The notes under the pieces are model-generated. The model was not told the DNA's origin. It made no database searches and was given only the letters and a program-made list of their open reading frames with translations. DNA of 64,000 nt from the NCBI RefSeq assembly GCF_033439725.1, contig NW_026944388.1, positions 1,488,001 through 1,552,000 of the forward strand, given 5' to 3'. Both the position numbers and the translations under genes were made by a program. The DNA comes from Neurospora tetraspora. Its lineage: Eukaryota; Ascomycota; Sordariomycetes; Sordariales; Sordariaceae. Position 1 is the first letter of the stretch. Each line of letters begins with the position of its first letter. Shown one piece after another: positions 1-10,381 of the stretch.

Positions 1-1247
1 GAGGGTTTTGGTGATGGTGTTCTTGTGCCCATGAAGCGTGGTCAGGCATCTACCTGTCCTGGGATCCCACAGCTTGACCAAATGATCTTTCGAACCAGAG
101 ACGATCAGGCCTCTGCTGGGATGCCAGTCGCAACTCTTGGCGTCCCAACCATGCCCAGTCAAGGTCATATCCGTTGAGCCGCCAGCAAAATCGAAAACTT
201 TGAGTGTCTGATCATCTGAAGCCGTGACGAATTTGGTGTCGTTGGGGCTGAAGGCAAGGTCACGGATGGGGTCTGTATGGCCCCTGATGCTCTCGACATT
301 GTTGAAGTTTGGCTGCCAATACTTGATGATACCGTCGTGATCCGCAGAAACGAGCCAGTCGTCACTGTGTGAATATACTAGAGCACGAATGGCAGAATCG
401 TGGGCCTGCATGATCGTTTCGAAATTGAATCCTGTGCCGTTCCAGAGCGTAAACTCTCCACTGCTACTGGCAGTCAACAACCTTCGTCCTTCTGGGGTCC
501 ATCGTACAACATTAATAGGGTGCTTGATTTTGTTCAGGGAAGAGTGAAGATGCCGCGATGGTACGGAGTCTGCTGGGCTGGTGACTCGGGCGTATGGTGG
601 CAGCATCTATGTCAGGTATTAGCATGCATCCGGTGGTTTCGTGGTTCGCATTTGTCCTCACATCAACGATATAACTCGGGCTGGGCCTTTCAACTTCACC
701 AGCATATGATCCCCGGTATCTTGGTTGCCTGTGGCGCATGTAGTGAACTACTGAAGCACCATAGTCGGTGACGGGGCCTGAGTCTGGGGTCAGTTTCTTC
801 ATTGTCGAACGGCGTGTGAAAGACAGGTGCTATCGAGCTAGATGAGGGAAAGGATGCCACGGGGGCAGCCGGAGATGGTGATGTGAGATGATGGCGGTGG
901 TGATTAGGAACGGGTGAACGAGAGGTGAGAATAAAATGAGTGTCAACGAGGTTGAGTGTATTGTCGTCGGTGATGTCCAGGCCATGGTCGGCAACAAAAG
1001 CTACGCCATTACGGAGCAAACGGATAACTGTTGTCACCTGGGACGCTATCGTGATTGATAGACAGAGCATTGTGATGAATGAGGCCTGGCCAACATGCGC
1101 TGTGTACATGGTATATTCACTAGAGGTAGAGTTTGGTTATGTCCGAAGCATGAACTTACGTCTGCCTCTATTTCGGGGTGGAAGGCCGTCGTGGCCTCCT
1201 CCCCCTCCATAGCCCTTGTCATGATCTCCCCTGGGCTCGTATGACAT
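1..1247 (-). CDS. pfs2: Polyadenylation factor subunit 2 (PFS2/WDR33 family), partial
   Basis: WD40 scaffold of the cleavage and polyadenylation factor, which acts in the nucleus in recognising the poly(A) signal and processing mRNA 3' ends. Proposed exons on the minus strand are 1247-1160, 777-662 and 606-1 (continuing off the window); phases agree at both junctions. The N-terminus is Gly-rich, followed by [19 protein letters not shown], the conserved segment before the propeller in this family. WD repeats follow, with [40 protein letters not shown], a [13 protein letters not shown] repeat and the near-invariant [19 protein letters not shown]. The first intron (about 380 bp) is long for this organism. 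The C-terminal repeats are missing only because the window ends. Family assignment is firm; the exact first exon is inferred from splice signals and phase. Confidence 0.88.
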
Positions 1248-1991
1248 GATAATCAATCGACTGAATTCTGATGCTGACGCGCTTGGTGGTCGCGTTTGAG
1301 ATGATGGCTTGTATCTCCTAAGCGCGTGTAATTCTCAGAACTTTTGTGAGGTTATCTAGATGTACATTAGCTGCATGCTCCACCCTGAACTTTCAAGGAC
1401 GGAGAGACTCACTTCACTTGAAGCGCGGCTTCCTTCTTTGTTGGAGTTGTGTTAGTGGTTTGGTTGAACAGGCCGTGTGGTGAACCAGTCAGTGTTGAAT
1501 GGAAGTCGGTAGGTGGTCCGTGCCCTTGGTGGTTTCGTTCAGGAATGACAGTGCATCAAACGCGGCCGGCATAGCGCACGGGCCAACCCTTCCGCTTGAG
1601 TCCACAGCGCCTGCCTCCAACGCAAGGCCCGGCGGGCGTGCGATCAGTGGGGCTGAATGTTTGGACCGCCCGTATTGAGATGTTCCCGTCTCAACCACAG
1701 CAGGGACACTTCAGGTCAGCACTGAATAACAGTTGTCTATCCGAGTTCACATTACGAAGTGTCAATGCTTCTGGGCATTGGATGAGCGATGTTTACCTTA
1801 CCGTGGAGGTAGGTATACACAAGAGTTCCGATATCCACAAAGAAACCCTTCCCAGGTCCTGTTCTTCGTCGGTTAGTACAATAACAGACAGATATGATGG
1901 CACCGTGGGTGATCCTCTGCGAGTAGGTGCCTTGAGCCTATTCTCCTCACTTCAGAAGTTTAGTTTTTACCTCGTGGATTACATGTGTGGC
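1248..1991. other. Intergenic region upstream of pfs2
   Basis: No supported gene. An open frame on the plus strand (about 1596-2075) has ordinary base composition but no recognisable domain, and it runs into the transposon inverted repeat, so I do not call it. The pfs2 promoter must lie here because pfs2 starts at 1247 and reads leftward. Confidence 0.5.
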
Positions 1992-1993
1992 TA

Positions 1994-2150
1994 CTCGTCA
2001 GGTCTAGAAGCGACTCTGACCCTTTCCGCCAGGAAAGGGTTAGGGGGTTCAATTAGCAAAAATCAGGGCGATTAGCAAAAAAATTTAGATACTTACTCTA
2101 CTACCCAAATGACTAGCAAATGGAGGTACTACTGTATTGTTATATAATTG
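1994..2150 (+). repeat. Left terminal inverted repeat of the transposon
   Basis: Pairs with 5199-5354. The outer 48 bp has 36 matches to the other end, and 2042-2080 is identical to the complement of 5268-5306. The inner part contains a direct repeat of TTAGCAAAA spaced by about 20 bp. Beyond 2080 the two copies differ largely by changes compatible with RIP but share blocks such as CAAAT, ACTA and AGGTA. Confidence 0.85.
2019..2040. repeat. Subterminal palindrome in the left TIR
   Basis: A 22-bp perfect inverted repeat with 9-bp arms (ACCCTTTCC and GGAAAGGGT) around a 4-nt centre. It lies 25 bp inside the element end. The equivalent site in the right TIR is 5308-5329. Likely a transposase or host-factor binding site or a hairpin; function inferred. 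Confidence 0.7.
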
Positions 2151-2299
2151 TATGTAAGTTAGAAAGTTAGCTTTTTCAATTCTAATTACCGTATTGTATC
2201 GCCACATTTTCGTATAGTGTTTTGAGACTAAAATATCGTGATTCTTATTAAATATTATAATTACTCGTTATTATTATTATAATTATCGTAATTTTCGTC

Positions 2300-4849
2300 A
2301 CTCTATTATTCCTCCTCCTCCTCTTCTCCCTCTTTATCTTCCTCTTCCTCTTCCTCCTCTTCCTCCTTATCTTCCTCCTCCTTATTAAATGAATTGAAGT
2401 AATAGAATTTGAGAGGTAAGTATAATTTTATTAATTTATTCTCTTTTTACTAGATCTTATACTTTTGTTAAATAATAGCTCGATTTATAGGGGTTGGAAT
2501 TATATACGTATAAATTTACCTCCTTAATATTATTATCCTTGATTTTAATAATTTGATTGGCAGTTGGGTTAATACTAATAATAAATGTAGTAAGTACCTT
2601 CTTTACTAATATTTCCTTTTTAATATTATAAATCTAGGGAAGGGATAAGTTAATTTTTAGTAATTAATTATGAAGGAATTGTATATTATTAACTTTGTAA
2701 CCTAATTATATTATAAATATTATAAGCGCTTTACTCTTTTTATCATTAAATTAATTCTAGCGTATTTTCTTAATTTCTTGATATTAAGTGAAAAGGTAAT
2801 CTTTATCCTTTAATAATTCTAACGATTGTTTTATAATATTATTTTATTTAAAATGGTTCTTACTTTCTATTTTTAACTGTATTTTATTTATTTATTTATA
2901 TTTTTTAGTCTTTTTTAAAATTACTAATCTATTTACGTAAAGTAATTCTTTTAACTTCTAGATTTTTCTTTTTAATCCGATCTTTTTTTAAATATAAGGA
3001 AATACAGTTATTATTGTCAATTATTAATCGAAAACGAATATTACTAATAATAATTAGATTAATTTTTATTACTATTTTATTAGATTTAGAATTAGCTTTC
3101 TTTTTGAAGGTGTTTTTAACTTCTTTCTTCTTCTTTCTTTTACTAACTTTTATACAAAATATTGCTACTAATAAAAGACTAGTTTATACTTTATCCCGCT
3201 TATATATTATATATTTAATTATTAGATTTAAGGGAGTTTTATTAAATTTTTAGTACGTTTAATACCCTTATCGATGTATATAGAATAATTTCTAATAACC
3301 AGTAAAGTAAAAGGAGGGATAATTACGTTAAACCAGTTACGTTTATTAGTTGGCTTCTTAAGAGGGGTTTTAAAACTATACGTTTTATATAAGGGGACTA
3401 TAATATTGTATATTATAGGATTTGTTATAATAGTTATTATTTCTTTCTTTTTTATTATAAAAAGAGATAGTTATTTTTAATAGAGGAATATTCCTGCTAA
3501 TTAGAATTATTTCTCTTATTTTTATAATTTTTATTAAGAACGATGTGCCTTCTTTTCTTAGAGATAACCATTAGGTTAATTATTAAAGTAAGAGGATTAG
3601 ATAGTTTTAATAATATTATATTAGGGTTAATAGGGTAAAGGTTAGTTTGCTCCTAAGTAAATTTGATATTACTTCATTTAAATAAGTAATTACGTATATT
3701 ATATAAATTATTAAGAAAGGTTAGTTTAGTATATTCAATATCTTTATATGTAATTTTCTTAAGTATATCCTTTTAATAATAGTATTTGTAAATTTGAAAG
3801 ATGTTTATATTAAAAGGTTGTAAGAAGTATATGGAGTGAAGAGGAAGGAGGAAAAGAATAATGTTATTCTTATGGTAACGTTTATTAAATTTGATAGTAT
3901 AGTGATTATTATAATTATTTAATAGGAATAATTGTTTCTTTTACTTATTGATAGGTATATTATGTTAATTCTAGTAATTAAATTAGTATAATGTAAGTTG
4001 GTCGTTGATATATCTTTTTAGCGATATAGATAGAATAGTATTGTTATAGAGGCAGTTATTAATGTAGTTTTTTATGATTTTGAGCTTAGAAAGGATAATA
4101 AATAGGGGAATAATTCGCCCAGCTGCTAATATATACTTAATAACGGTAATAAGCTTCCTAGTATTTAGGTTAGCGATTTAGATAATTGGGACTCTAATAT
4201 AAATTTAGATTATATATAATTTAGTAAGATAGCCGATTTTATAATTAGATTCGTCCTTATTCTATTAATTATTTAGTATAATATTGTAATTTATAATATA
4301 ATTATAACATTATTCGAAAACTTCTTTAATAGTTGTTTTAGATTGTGTTGCCTTTTTTATTTAAGTAAGGAATTTGGTGCGGGTTGTTTTGAATTCGTTG
4401 TAATAGTCTATATAATTTTTACTTTATTATCAGTTTACGTTATTGGGTTTTTTATTTATTTGTAAGATTTATTATATTGCTTTTTAAAGTTCGTAATTCG
4501 TTACTTCTATTCTTATATGAACGTTAGCTATTATTAATTGCAATTAACGTTAATTAAAGATCAAAAAGGTTGATTAATTAATGGAGAGACATATATTAAT
4601 TTAAGTTAGTATAATAAGGTTTTTCTTTTTTATTAACTTTTGGTTAAAGTTACCGTTTTATAACCGTGGTAGTGCGTTGTTTATGTGGCTTCGTATTATA
4701 TAATATAGTATGTTGTATACGGTGGCGGTAGTTTGGATATTTTTAAATTAATTTCGAATATATACGTTAGCGGCGAATTCAATTACTTTATTGACGTCCT
4801 TTTTGGGAATGCCTTTATTATAAAGTTTATGTTTAGTTTTCTTAACCAT
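2300..4849 (-). pseudogene. Transposase remnant, psq/CENP-B-like N-terminus, RIP-degraded
   Basis: Reading the minus strand from ATG at 4849 gives a Lys-rich start (MVKKTKHKLYNKGIPKKDV), then a stop after 33 codons. Further in-frame stops follow where Gln or Arg would be expected. The pattern TTATVYNILYYIIRSHINNA followed by NFNQKL then Lys/Glu-type residues resembles the psq helix-turn-helix plus the start of the CENP-B/Tc5 DNA-binding domain of Pogo/Fot1 transposases. Near 2310-2390 the minus strand encodes a long Glu/Asp run that would end the protein. Clearly non-functional. The right-hand limit of the original frame is uncertain. Confidence 0.5.
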
Positions 4850-5198
4850 TTTTGGCGGTAGTATTGTATAGAGTTAGTTCGATTTAGTAGTTGGTTAGAA
4901 TAAAGAGTCGATATTAAAATTAAAGAATAGAATAGAATGTGACTGCGATTAGTATATAGTATATATATTCGATATATAGTAATTTTGAAAAGTACGTACA
5001 TTTTATTTATATATTAGAAGATCTTAAAACGCTACAGTTCTATTGTACTTTTATTTATATTATTAAAATAAGAGATATGAAAAAAATTAAATTATTATTA
5101 GATAAAGCAAAGAGAAGCGTATAATTTAGCATGTTTATATCTTAGATGTATGTATTGTGTGGTTAGAAATTAATATATAAATACCTTTACCTTGTTTA

Positions 5199-5354
5199 GT
5201 AATATATAGTTATACTGAGCTACCTTCATTTATTAGTAAATTTGTAAGTAGGTAATATATACTAAAATTTTGCTAATCGCCCTGATTTTTGCTAATTGAA
5301 CCCCCTGACCCCATACTGTCGCATAGGGTTAGAGACGTTTCTAGTGCTGACGAG
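5199..5354 (-). repeat. Right terminal inverted repeat of the transposon
   Basis: Mirror of the left repeat, at exactly the same spacing from the end (48 bp to the perfect block), which shows the TIRs are collinear without insertions or deletions. It is followed directly by TA and non-repeated flank. Confidence 0.85.
5308..5329. repeat. Subterminal palindrome in the right TIR
   Basis: Counterpart of 2019-2040. Read inward from the right end it is ACCCTATGC, a 4-nt centre, then GTATGGGGT. All nine pairs can still form if two G-T wobbles are allowed, although several bases differ from the left copy. Confidence 0.6.
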
Positions 5355-5356
5355 TA

Positions 5357-6357
5357 CTGGCTGTCTCGCCAATTTATACAATGGATTATGGATGTTCATG
5401 AGGTCCGTGACCTCCAAAATTGGTAGCGCATCATCCCGGCCCTTGTGCTTTCACATGCGTCGAGGAAGCTTCGAACCTTCAATTTTTAGGGCTCCGTCCG
5501 TGGACTCCCTTCCGGCTCCCATCATTCCAACTCTCAAGTGGAAGGGACATCTTGAGTTACATTCGCGTCCCACTTCTTCAAGTGAGGATGCCCGAACAGG
5601 GGTCCATTGCATGGAACTTGAAATCTCGGAGCGTGGAGCTAGAACGACATCGACGGAGATTTTGTCTTGGGTCGTCGCTTCTGCTCGGGAGCCGAGAGTT
5701 AGAGTTCGAAGAGGTTGTACAACATGAGCTCCATTCAGCCAAGATAGCGGTAACCGTTGATATACGGAACCGGAACCCCTTTTTGGTCTTTGAGATAACA
5801 CGAAGGAACGAAGCTCCATTTCTCCTTTATTTCGGGTTCTCTACTGAATTAACTGGAGGCCTTCTCGGATGGTCCAGTTACAACGCCCGGCCACCAATTT
5901 CGCGTGCTGCTATAGCTATCTCTGTGTACGCTACAAAGCTTCCAAGACCACACTCTAGCTGCCCTTCTTGTCTCTTGTACAACCTCAACCAACGGATTCA
6001 TTCCACAGACTCCGTCCAAAAAGGTCCCCTTGCATAATATCATCATACCCTCGGCCTCCACCGTGTCATTCCGAGGCTTTGACCGTTCAGAAAAACTTGA
6101 TGTTCGGGGCAGGGTCCGGCGGCGTGCCCCAACCAACATTGACAGTGACCCGTAGCTAAACTACGAGCAAGCGCCCAACCCGGCTCGGCTTGACCCGGAG
6201 ATACACCCTTGACCCTTGCCACCTTCACACTGTTTCATGAATATACATCAACAACACCCCCCGTCCTCCTCTCACGATTTAACTCTCGAGAAACATAAAA
6301 AGGCATTTTTCACAAAGTCACCAGCTACTTCATCCCTTGCCGGCCTATGCTTGCAAG
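5357..6357. other. Intergenic region between transposon and DGAT1 gene
   Basis: Several overlapping open frames of 120-205 codons occur on both strands (plus 5420-6037, minus 5451-5819), but none shows a recognisable domain, and the longest lacks an ATG start. I see no convincing gene. The last few hundred bases should hold the promoter and leader of the downstream acyltransferase. Confidence 0.4.
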
Positions 6358-6361
6358 ATGA
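6347..6361 (+). promoter_or_regulatory. Minimal upstream ORF overlapping the DGAT1 start codon
   Basis: ATG CTT GCA AGA TGA: the TGA overlaps the main ATG by the sequence ATGA. Such overlap can allow termination and re-initiation or reduce main-frame initiation. It matters only if the transcript starts upstream of 6347, which is not shown. Confidence 0.4.
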
Positions 6362-8217
6362 GTAGTCCAACGGCCACGACGACGGGGCTTGACCCCGCTG
6401 TCCAAAACGACAACGTCATCCGTCGGGCTCATGGTCCAGAAAATGGCAACACTCCTAATAACAATAACAAGGCCAATGGCTCTGTTGACAGTGATAACGA
6501 CACCAGGAAACAAGTGAAAAAGGCAATTCGGAGTAAATACCGCCATGTCGAGGCCGTTCACTCTCAGTCAAGGCCATCCTGTCTCAGCCATGACACAACT
6601 GAGAGCCCCAGCTTCCTGGGGTTCCGCAACCTGATGGTCATTGTTTTGGGTAAACATTGAGAACCTTGCTCCTTTTTATAGTTGAGACAGACATGTTGGC
6701 TAACGATATTTTCAGTTGTCGGTAACCTTCGTTTGATCATTGAGAACATTCAAAAGGTTGGCCATCTCCTACCTCACTTCGACCGGTCTGGCCTATCTGT
6801 TCTTTAAGAATCGGGATAGCTAACAACCCTTAACAGTACGGCGTCCTGATATGCATTGGCTGCCATGACTTCCGCAAATCCGACATCAACCTCGGCCTGC
6901 TTCTGTACTTCCTGATCCCCTGCCACCTCTTCATCGCCTACATCATCGAGCACTACGCCGCCGTCCAAGCCCGTGCCGAGCGCAATGTGGCCGCCTCCGA
7001 GCAAAACGGAAAGGAGCACCATCACCAAGACGGCACCAGCAGCCCAACCGAAGAACAGCACCGCAAATTCCAATCCACCTGGAAACTAGTCCGCCTCCTC
7101 CACGCCATCAACGTAACCACCGCCCTCGCCCTAACCTCGTACGTGGTCTACTACCACATCCACCACCCTTTGATCGGCACCCTAACGGAGGTGCACGCCA
7201 TCGTGGTCTGGCTCAAGACGGCCTCGTACGCCTTCACCAACCGCGACCTGCGGCACGCGTACCTGCACCCTGCTCGCGGAGAGCTCGACGCCCTGCCGGA
7301 ACTGTACGCGCAGTGTCCCTATCCGGAGAACATCACCATGGGCAACCTCTGCTACTTCTGGTGGGCTCCCACGCTGGTCTACCAGCCCGTGTACCCGCGC
7401 ACTTCGAAAATCCGGTGGTCGTTCGTGGCCAAGCGGTGTGGAGAGGTAGTCTGTCTCAGCGTGTTCATCTGGTTCACGTCGGCGCAGTACGCGACGCCCG
7501 TGCTGCGTAACTCGCTGGACAAGATCGCCTCGCTCGATATTCCGAGCATTGTCGAGCGCCTGCTGAAGCTGTCGACCATTTCCTTGATCATCTGGCTGGC
7601 GGGGTTCTTTGCGCTGTTCCAGAGTTTCCTGAACGCGCTGGCTGAGGTGACGAGGTTTGCGGACCGCTCGTTTTACGACGAGTGGTGGAATAGCGAGAGT
7701 CTGGGCGTGTACTGGCGCACGTGGAACAAGCCGGTTTATCAGTACTTCAAGCGCCATGTGTACTCGCCGATGCGGTCGAGGGGGTGGAGTAATGGGACGG
7801 CGAGTTTGGCGGTGTTCTTTTTGTCAGCGGTGCTGCATGAGTTGTTGGTTGGTGTGCCTACGCATAACCTTATTGGTATGTCCCTTTTTTCCCCTTTCTT
7901 CTTCTTTCCCACTTCACAGACAAGCTGTATAAGACGAATTGTCTCTAATAACACAAATTACAGGCGTCGCTTTCCTCGGCATGTTCCTCCAGTTGCCGCT
8001 CATCGCGCTCACCAAGCCCTTGGAGAAGAAGACGTCTCCCAACGGCAAGCTGCTGGGTAACACAATCTTCTGGGTTTCCTTTACCATCTTTGGTCAACCG
8101 TTTGCCGCCCTCATGTACTTTTACGCGTGGCAGGCCAAGTATGGGAGTGTGAGCAAGATGGCTACTATGCAGCAGCTTGTCCAGCAAGGGCAGGGGACTT
8201 GCCCTCCCCTTGTGTAG
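6358..8217 (+). CDS. Diacylglycerol/sterol O-acyltransferase, DGAT1-type MBOAT
   Basis: ER membrane enzyme that esterifies diacylglycerol (or sterol) with acyl-CoA to form storage lipid. Exons 6358-6649, 6716-6756, 6837-7875 and 7964-8217 give 541 residues, normal for the family, with consistent phases. The N-terminal 80 residues are hydrophilic and Asn/Ser-rich. The motif FYDEWWNS near residue 390 is the DGAT1/ACAT signature, and VLHELLVG near residue 445 carries the expected catalytic His. Several hydrophobic segments span the rest; NLRLIIENIQKYGVL and NLCYFWWAPTLVYQPVYPR are typical of DGAT1. The second exon is only 41 nt. The ATG at 6358 is chosen as the first in-frame Met; a five-codon upstream ORF overlaps it. 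Acyl-acceptor preference (DAG versus sterol) cannot be settled here; overall similarity favours DGAT1. Confidence 0.87.
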
Positions 8218-8604
8218 TTGGGTGCTTCTGGATTTGTTGGATTGACGTTGGGGGAAAATATAGGCTTAATCAAAAGGACAGTGTAATGTGATGGACAGTT
8301 GTTGTTCTTGCATCTGTATGAGGTTCTTTGGTAGACCGATTGCTATAGCCACGGTGTTCGAGGGCGTTATCTCGGGGCTATGATGTTATTTTATAGCAAA
8401 GAAGGGAAAATATTACGCGGTGTCCAAATCTGGGCCTAGCACAGGCTTCCTTCTGGACTGGCGGAGCTGTTTGATTCTGATGAACTCTCTGGATCTATTC
8501 TTTCAACGTGTATATCAAGTAAAGAGACACCATGCGAAAAAAACAATGGCAGACCATAGTCTGGCTCCCTTTGAAGAGCACCACCCCTACACCAGATGCC
8601 CAAA

Positions 8605-9540
8605 TCAGGGGACAAACGGAATCTTGGTCCCCACCCTCCTCCGATAATCCACATACTCTTGCCCAAAGAACTTGACCAAAAACTCCTCCTCATGTTTGAT
8701 CCTCGAGCTAAAGAACTTCCACAACACCGCCGCGTAGGCCACAAAGCTAACGACGTTGCCCATAGCCATCTGCGTCCCCAACGCCCACCAAAAGAAGCCA
8801 AAGTAGCTCGGGTGCCTAAACTTCCCATATATCCCCGACGTCACCAGCACGTGCGCCGAGCTCCGCTGGCGCTGCACCAAGTGGTTGAAGCTCGGTCCCG
8901 CCTGCACCATGGCCACGCTGCGCACCACCTGGCCGATCGCCGTCAGGGCCAGACCGAGCAGACACAGCAGCGCACCGGTGCCGAACGGCGCCCACGCGCG
9001 GTTCGGCCAGAAGGTATTGGTCAGCAGACACTCGAGCGTCGCGACGCCGTGCGCGATGGCGTAGCCGGGCCAGTTGGCCGTGAGCAGGAAGGACTTGACG
9101 TCGGCGGCGCGCGTGTTATAGGCGGCTGTGGTCCAGAACTCGAGGAAGTGGAAGGTTGCGAGGGCGGCGAGGAAGAAGGGCAGGCGCCAGAGCGGGCTGG
9201 ACGTGTAGAGAAGGGTGGCGCCGGTTGCGCCGACTCCGATGGTGACGGCGATGCCGAGGCAGAAGGAGCGCGTGGCGATGCCGGCTAGGGACTTGGGTTG
9301 GTAGGGGAAGTAGACTCGGTCGTTGACGAGGTTGGAGTTGGAGTTCGCGCTGGTTGGGCTGTCCATTGGGAGGGAGAGGTCAGCTTCTGAAGGCTCTTGA
9401 ATAGCGGAATCGGTAGCGGCGGTGATGTTGATGTGGGTGGTTTGTCCGCGCGAATGCCGTCGGTTGTGGGCGGATGGACCGTCACTACGACCAGTAGCCA
9501 AGGGCGCCGACGACGAAGGGCTTGACGGGATTCCAGACAT
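8605..9540 (-). CDS. ste14: Protein-S-isoprenylcysteine O-methyltransferase (STE14/ICMT)
   Basis: ER membrane enzyme that methylates the C-terminal prenylcysteine of CaaX proteins such as Ras, Rho, a-factor-type pheromones and G-gamma, using S-adenosylmethionine. Single exon, 311 residues, somewhat longer than yeast Ste14 because of a hydrophilic Ser/Asn-rich N-terminus of about 80 residues. Multiple hydrophobic segments follow. The C-terminal catalytic block is clear: LVTSGIYGKFRHPSYFGFF, then GTQ, then EEEFLVKFFGQEYVDYRRRV ending in KIPFVP, the ICMT signature (RHPxYxGFF, ExxLxxxFGxxYxxY). Convergent with the acyltransferase gene, with 387 bp between stops. A target family member, the G-gamma gene, lies 22 kb away. 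Confidence 0.92.
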   Translation of the reverse strand: MSGIPSSPSSSAPLATGRSDGPSAHNRRHSRGQTTHINITAATDSAIQEPSEADLSLPMDSPTSANSNSNLVNDRVYFPYQPKSLAGIATRSFCLGIAVTIGVGATGATLLYTSSPLWRLPFFLAALATFHFLEFWTTAAYNTRAADVKSFLLTANWPGYAIAHGVATLECLLTNTFWPNRAWAPFGTGALLCLLGLALTAIGQVVRSVAMVQAGPSFNHLVQRQRSSAHVLVTSGIYGKFRHPSYFGFFWWALGTQMAMGNVVSFVAYAAVLWKFFSSRIKHEEEFLVKFFGQEYVDYRRRVGTKIPFVP

Positions 9541-10381
9541 GGTAGACTAATCTGGTGATGTGGTGCAAAGGAGGGGGCAGAATGGGCAAGACGGCATGGC
9601 GACAGAGAAGTGGGAGGTAGCGAAGATACATATCATATGCTGGCGCCCGGGGACGGCAACGCCGCAACAGAGAACAATGGCAAGAAAACGAAACAATAGC
9701 ATTTAGGGGAGACTTACCCATCTTGCGACCACTGCCGCACGTTGGATGAGGTTTCCATTCTTTCTGACGCCAGTCAATTGCAGGCTGCCGGGTGCGGAAG
9801 AGCTGAAGGTACGTATTCGTCGAGGTCGGGATGCGGTCGAGAAAACGATTCGCGATTCGGTCAAGGTTGAGGTGTTTGTAGTCGTAGATATTGTTGTTGC
9901 GCCCCCACCATTTCCTTTCGCATTGTCGTCTGACACGCCAACAGATTGCCCTCCCTTGCCTCAAAGGCCGAACAGCAACACAGAAAACAAAGTGGTGATG
10001 TTGGGTCGAGGATGCAGAGGTGGAATAATATCAGTAACAAATACCTATCAGGACCTCGGTGCAATTTGTCGGCCCCGGATGTTGTGCCCCGCCTTGAACC
10101 CGCTAACAGCGCTGCGTACAGGGGCCGGGGTGCTGTGAGCGTTATGACGCAACCTGGGTGCCCCTAGAACCCCGTATCGTCCGTGTTCCTGATCGCCATG
10201 TCCAGAAAAGGGGTGAAGTGGTCGGGTGGGTTCCATTCAATGAAAACATGCCGTTCCCTCCCGGAGCCGTCTTCACCTCAGCTCAACATTAGGCTCGGTG
10301 CCTGAATAGACGGTGGACGTATGCTGAGCACTTCCAGAAAGCACACAGCTTATCGACCTTGCAGAGAAGCCAGACGTCCCA
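9541..10381. other. Intergenic: ste14 upstream region
   Basis: No gene supported. Small overlapping frames have no recognisable similarity. Contains the ste14 promoter and probably the terminator of the next gene, both read leftward. Confidence 0.4.

Larger units (their letters stand above)
1994..5354 (-). mobile_element. Decayed Fot1/Pogo-like (Tc1/mariner superfamily) DNA transposon, RIP-mutated
   Basis: The element is bounded by long inverted repeats beginning CTCGTCAG at both ends and flanked by TA dinucleotides at 1992-1993 and 5355-5356, the target duplication of Tc1/mariner-type elements. The two ends are collinear: 36 of the first 48 positions match, then 39 match perfectly, then an AT-rich stretch stays recognisably similar to about 155 bp. 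The body (about 2.08-5.25 kb) is strikingly AT- and TpA-rich, unlike either flank, as expected of RIP. A transposase-like reading frame runs on the minus strand from 4849 and is full of stops at former Gln and Arg positions. An acidic run near 2310-2390 may be its C-terminus. Superfamily placement rests on the TA duplication and the N-terminal DNA-binding pattern; I could not locate the DDE residues. Confidence 0.75.

Noticed and set aside
1596-2075. Plus-strand frame of 159 codons left of the transposon
   Set aside because: It extends into the terminal inverted repeat and shows no domain.
2041-5306. Reading the inner repeat (AGGGGGTTCAATT...) as the true end of the element
   Set aside because: The flanks of that boundary lack a target duplication, while similarity continues outward for 48 bp on both sides at equal spacing to TA dinucleotides.
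5420-6037. Plus-strand 205-codon frame and opposed minus-strand frames
   Set aside because: The plus-strand frame begins at a non-ATG codon. No family is recognisable and several frames overlap; it looks like chance openness.
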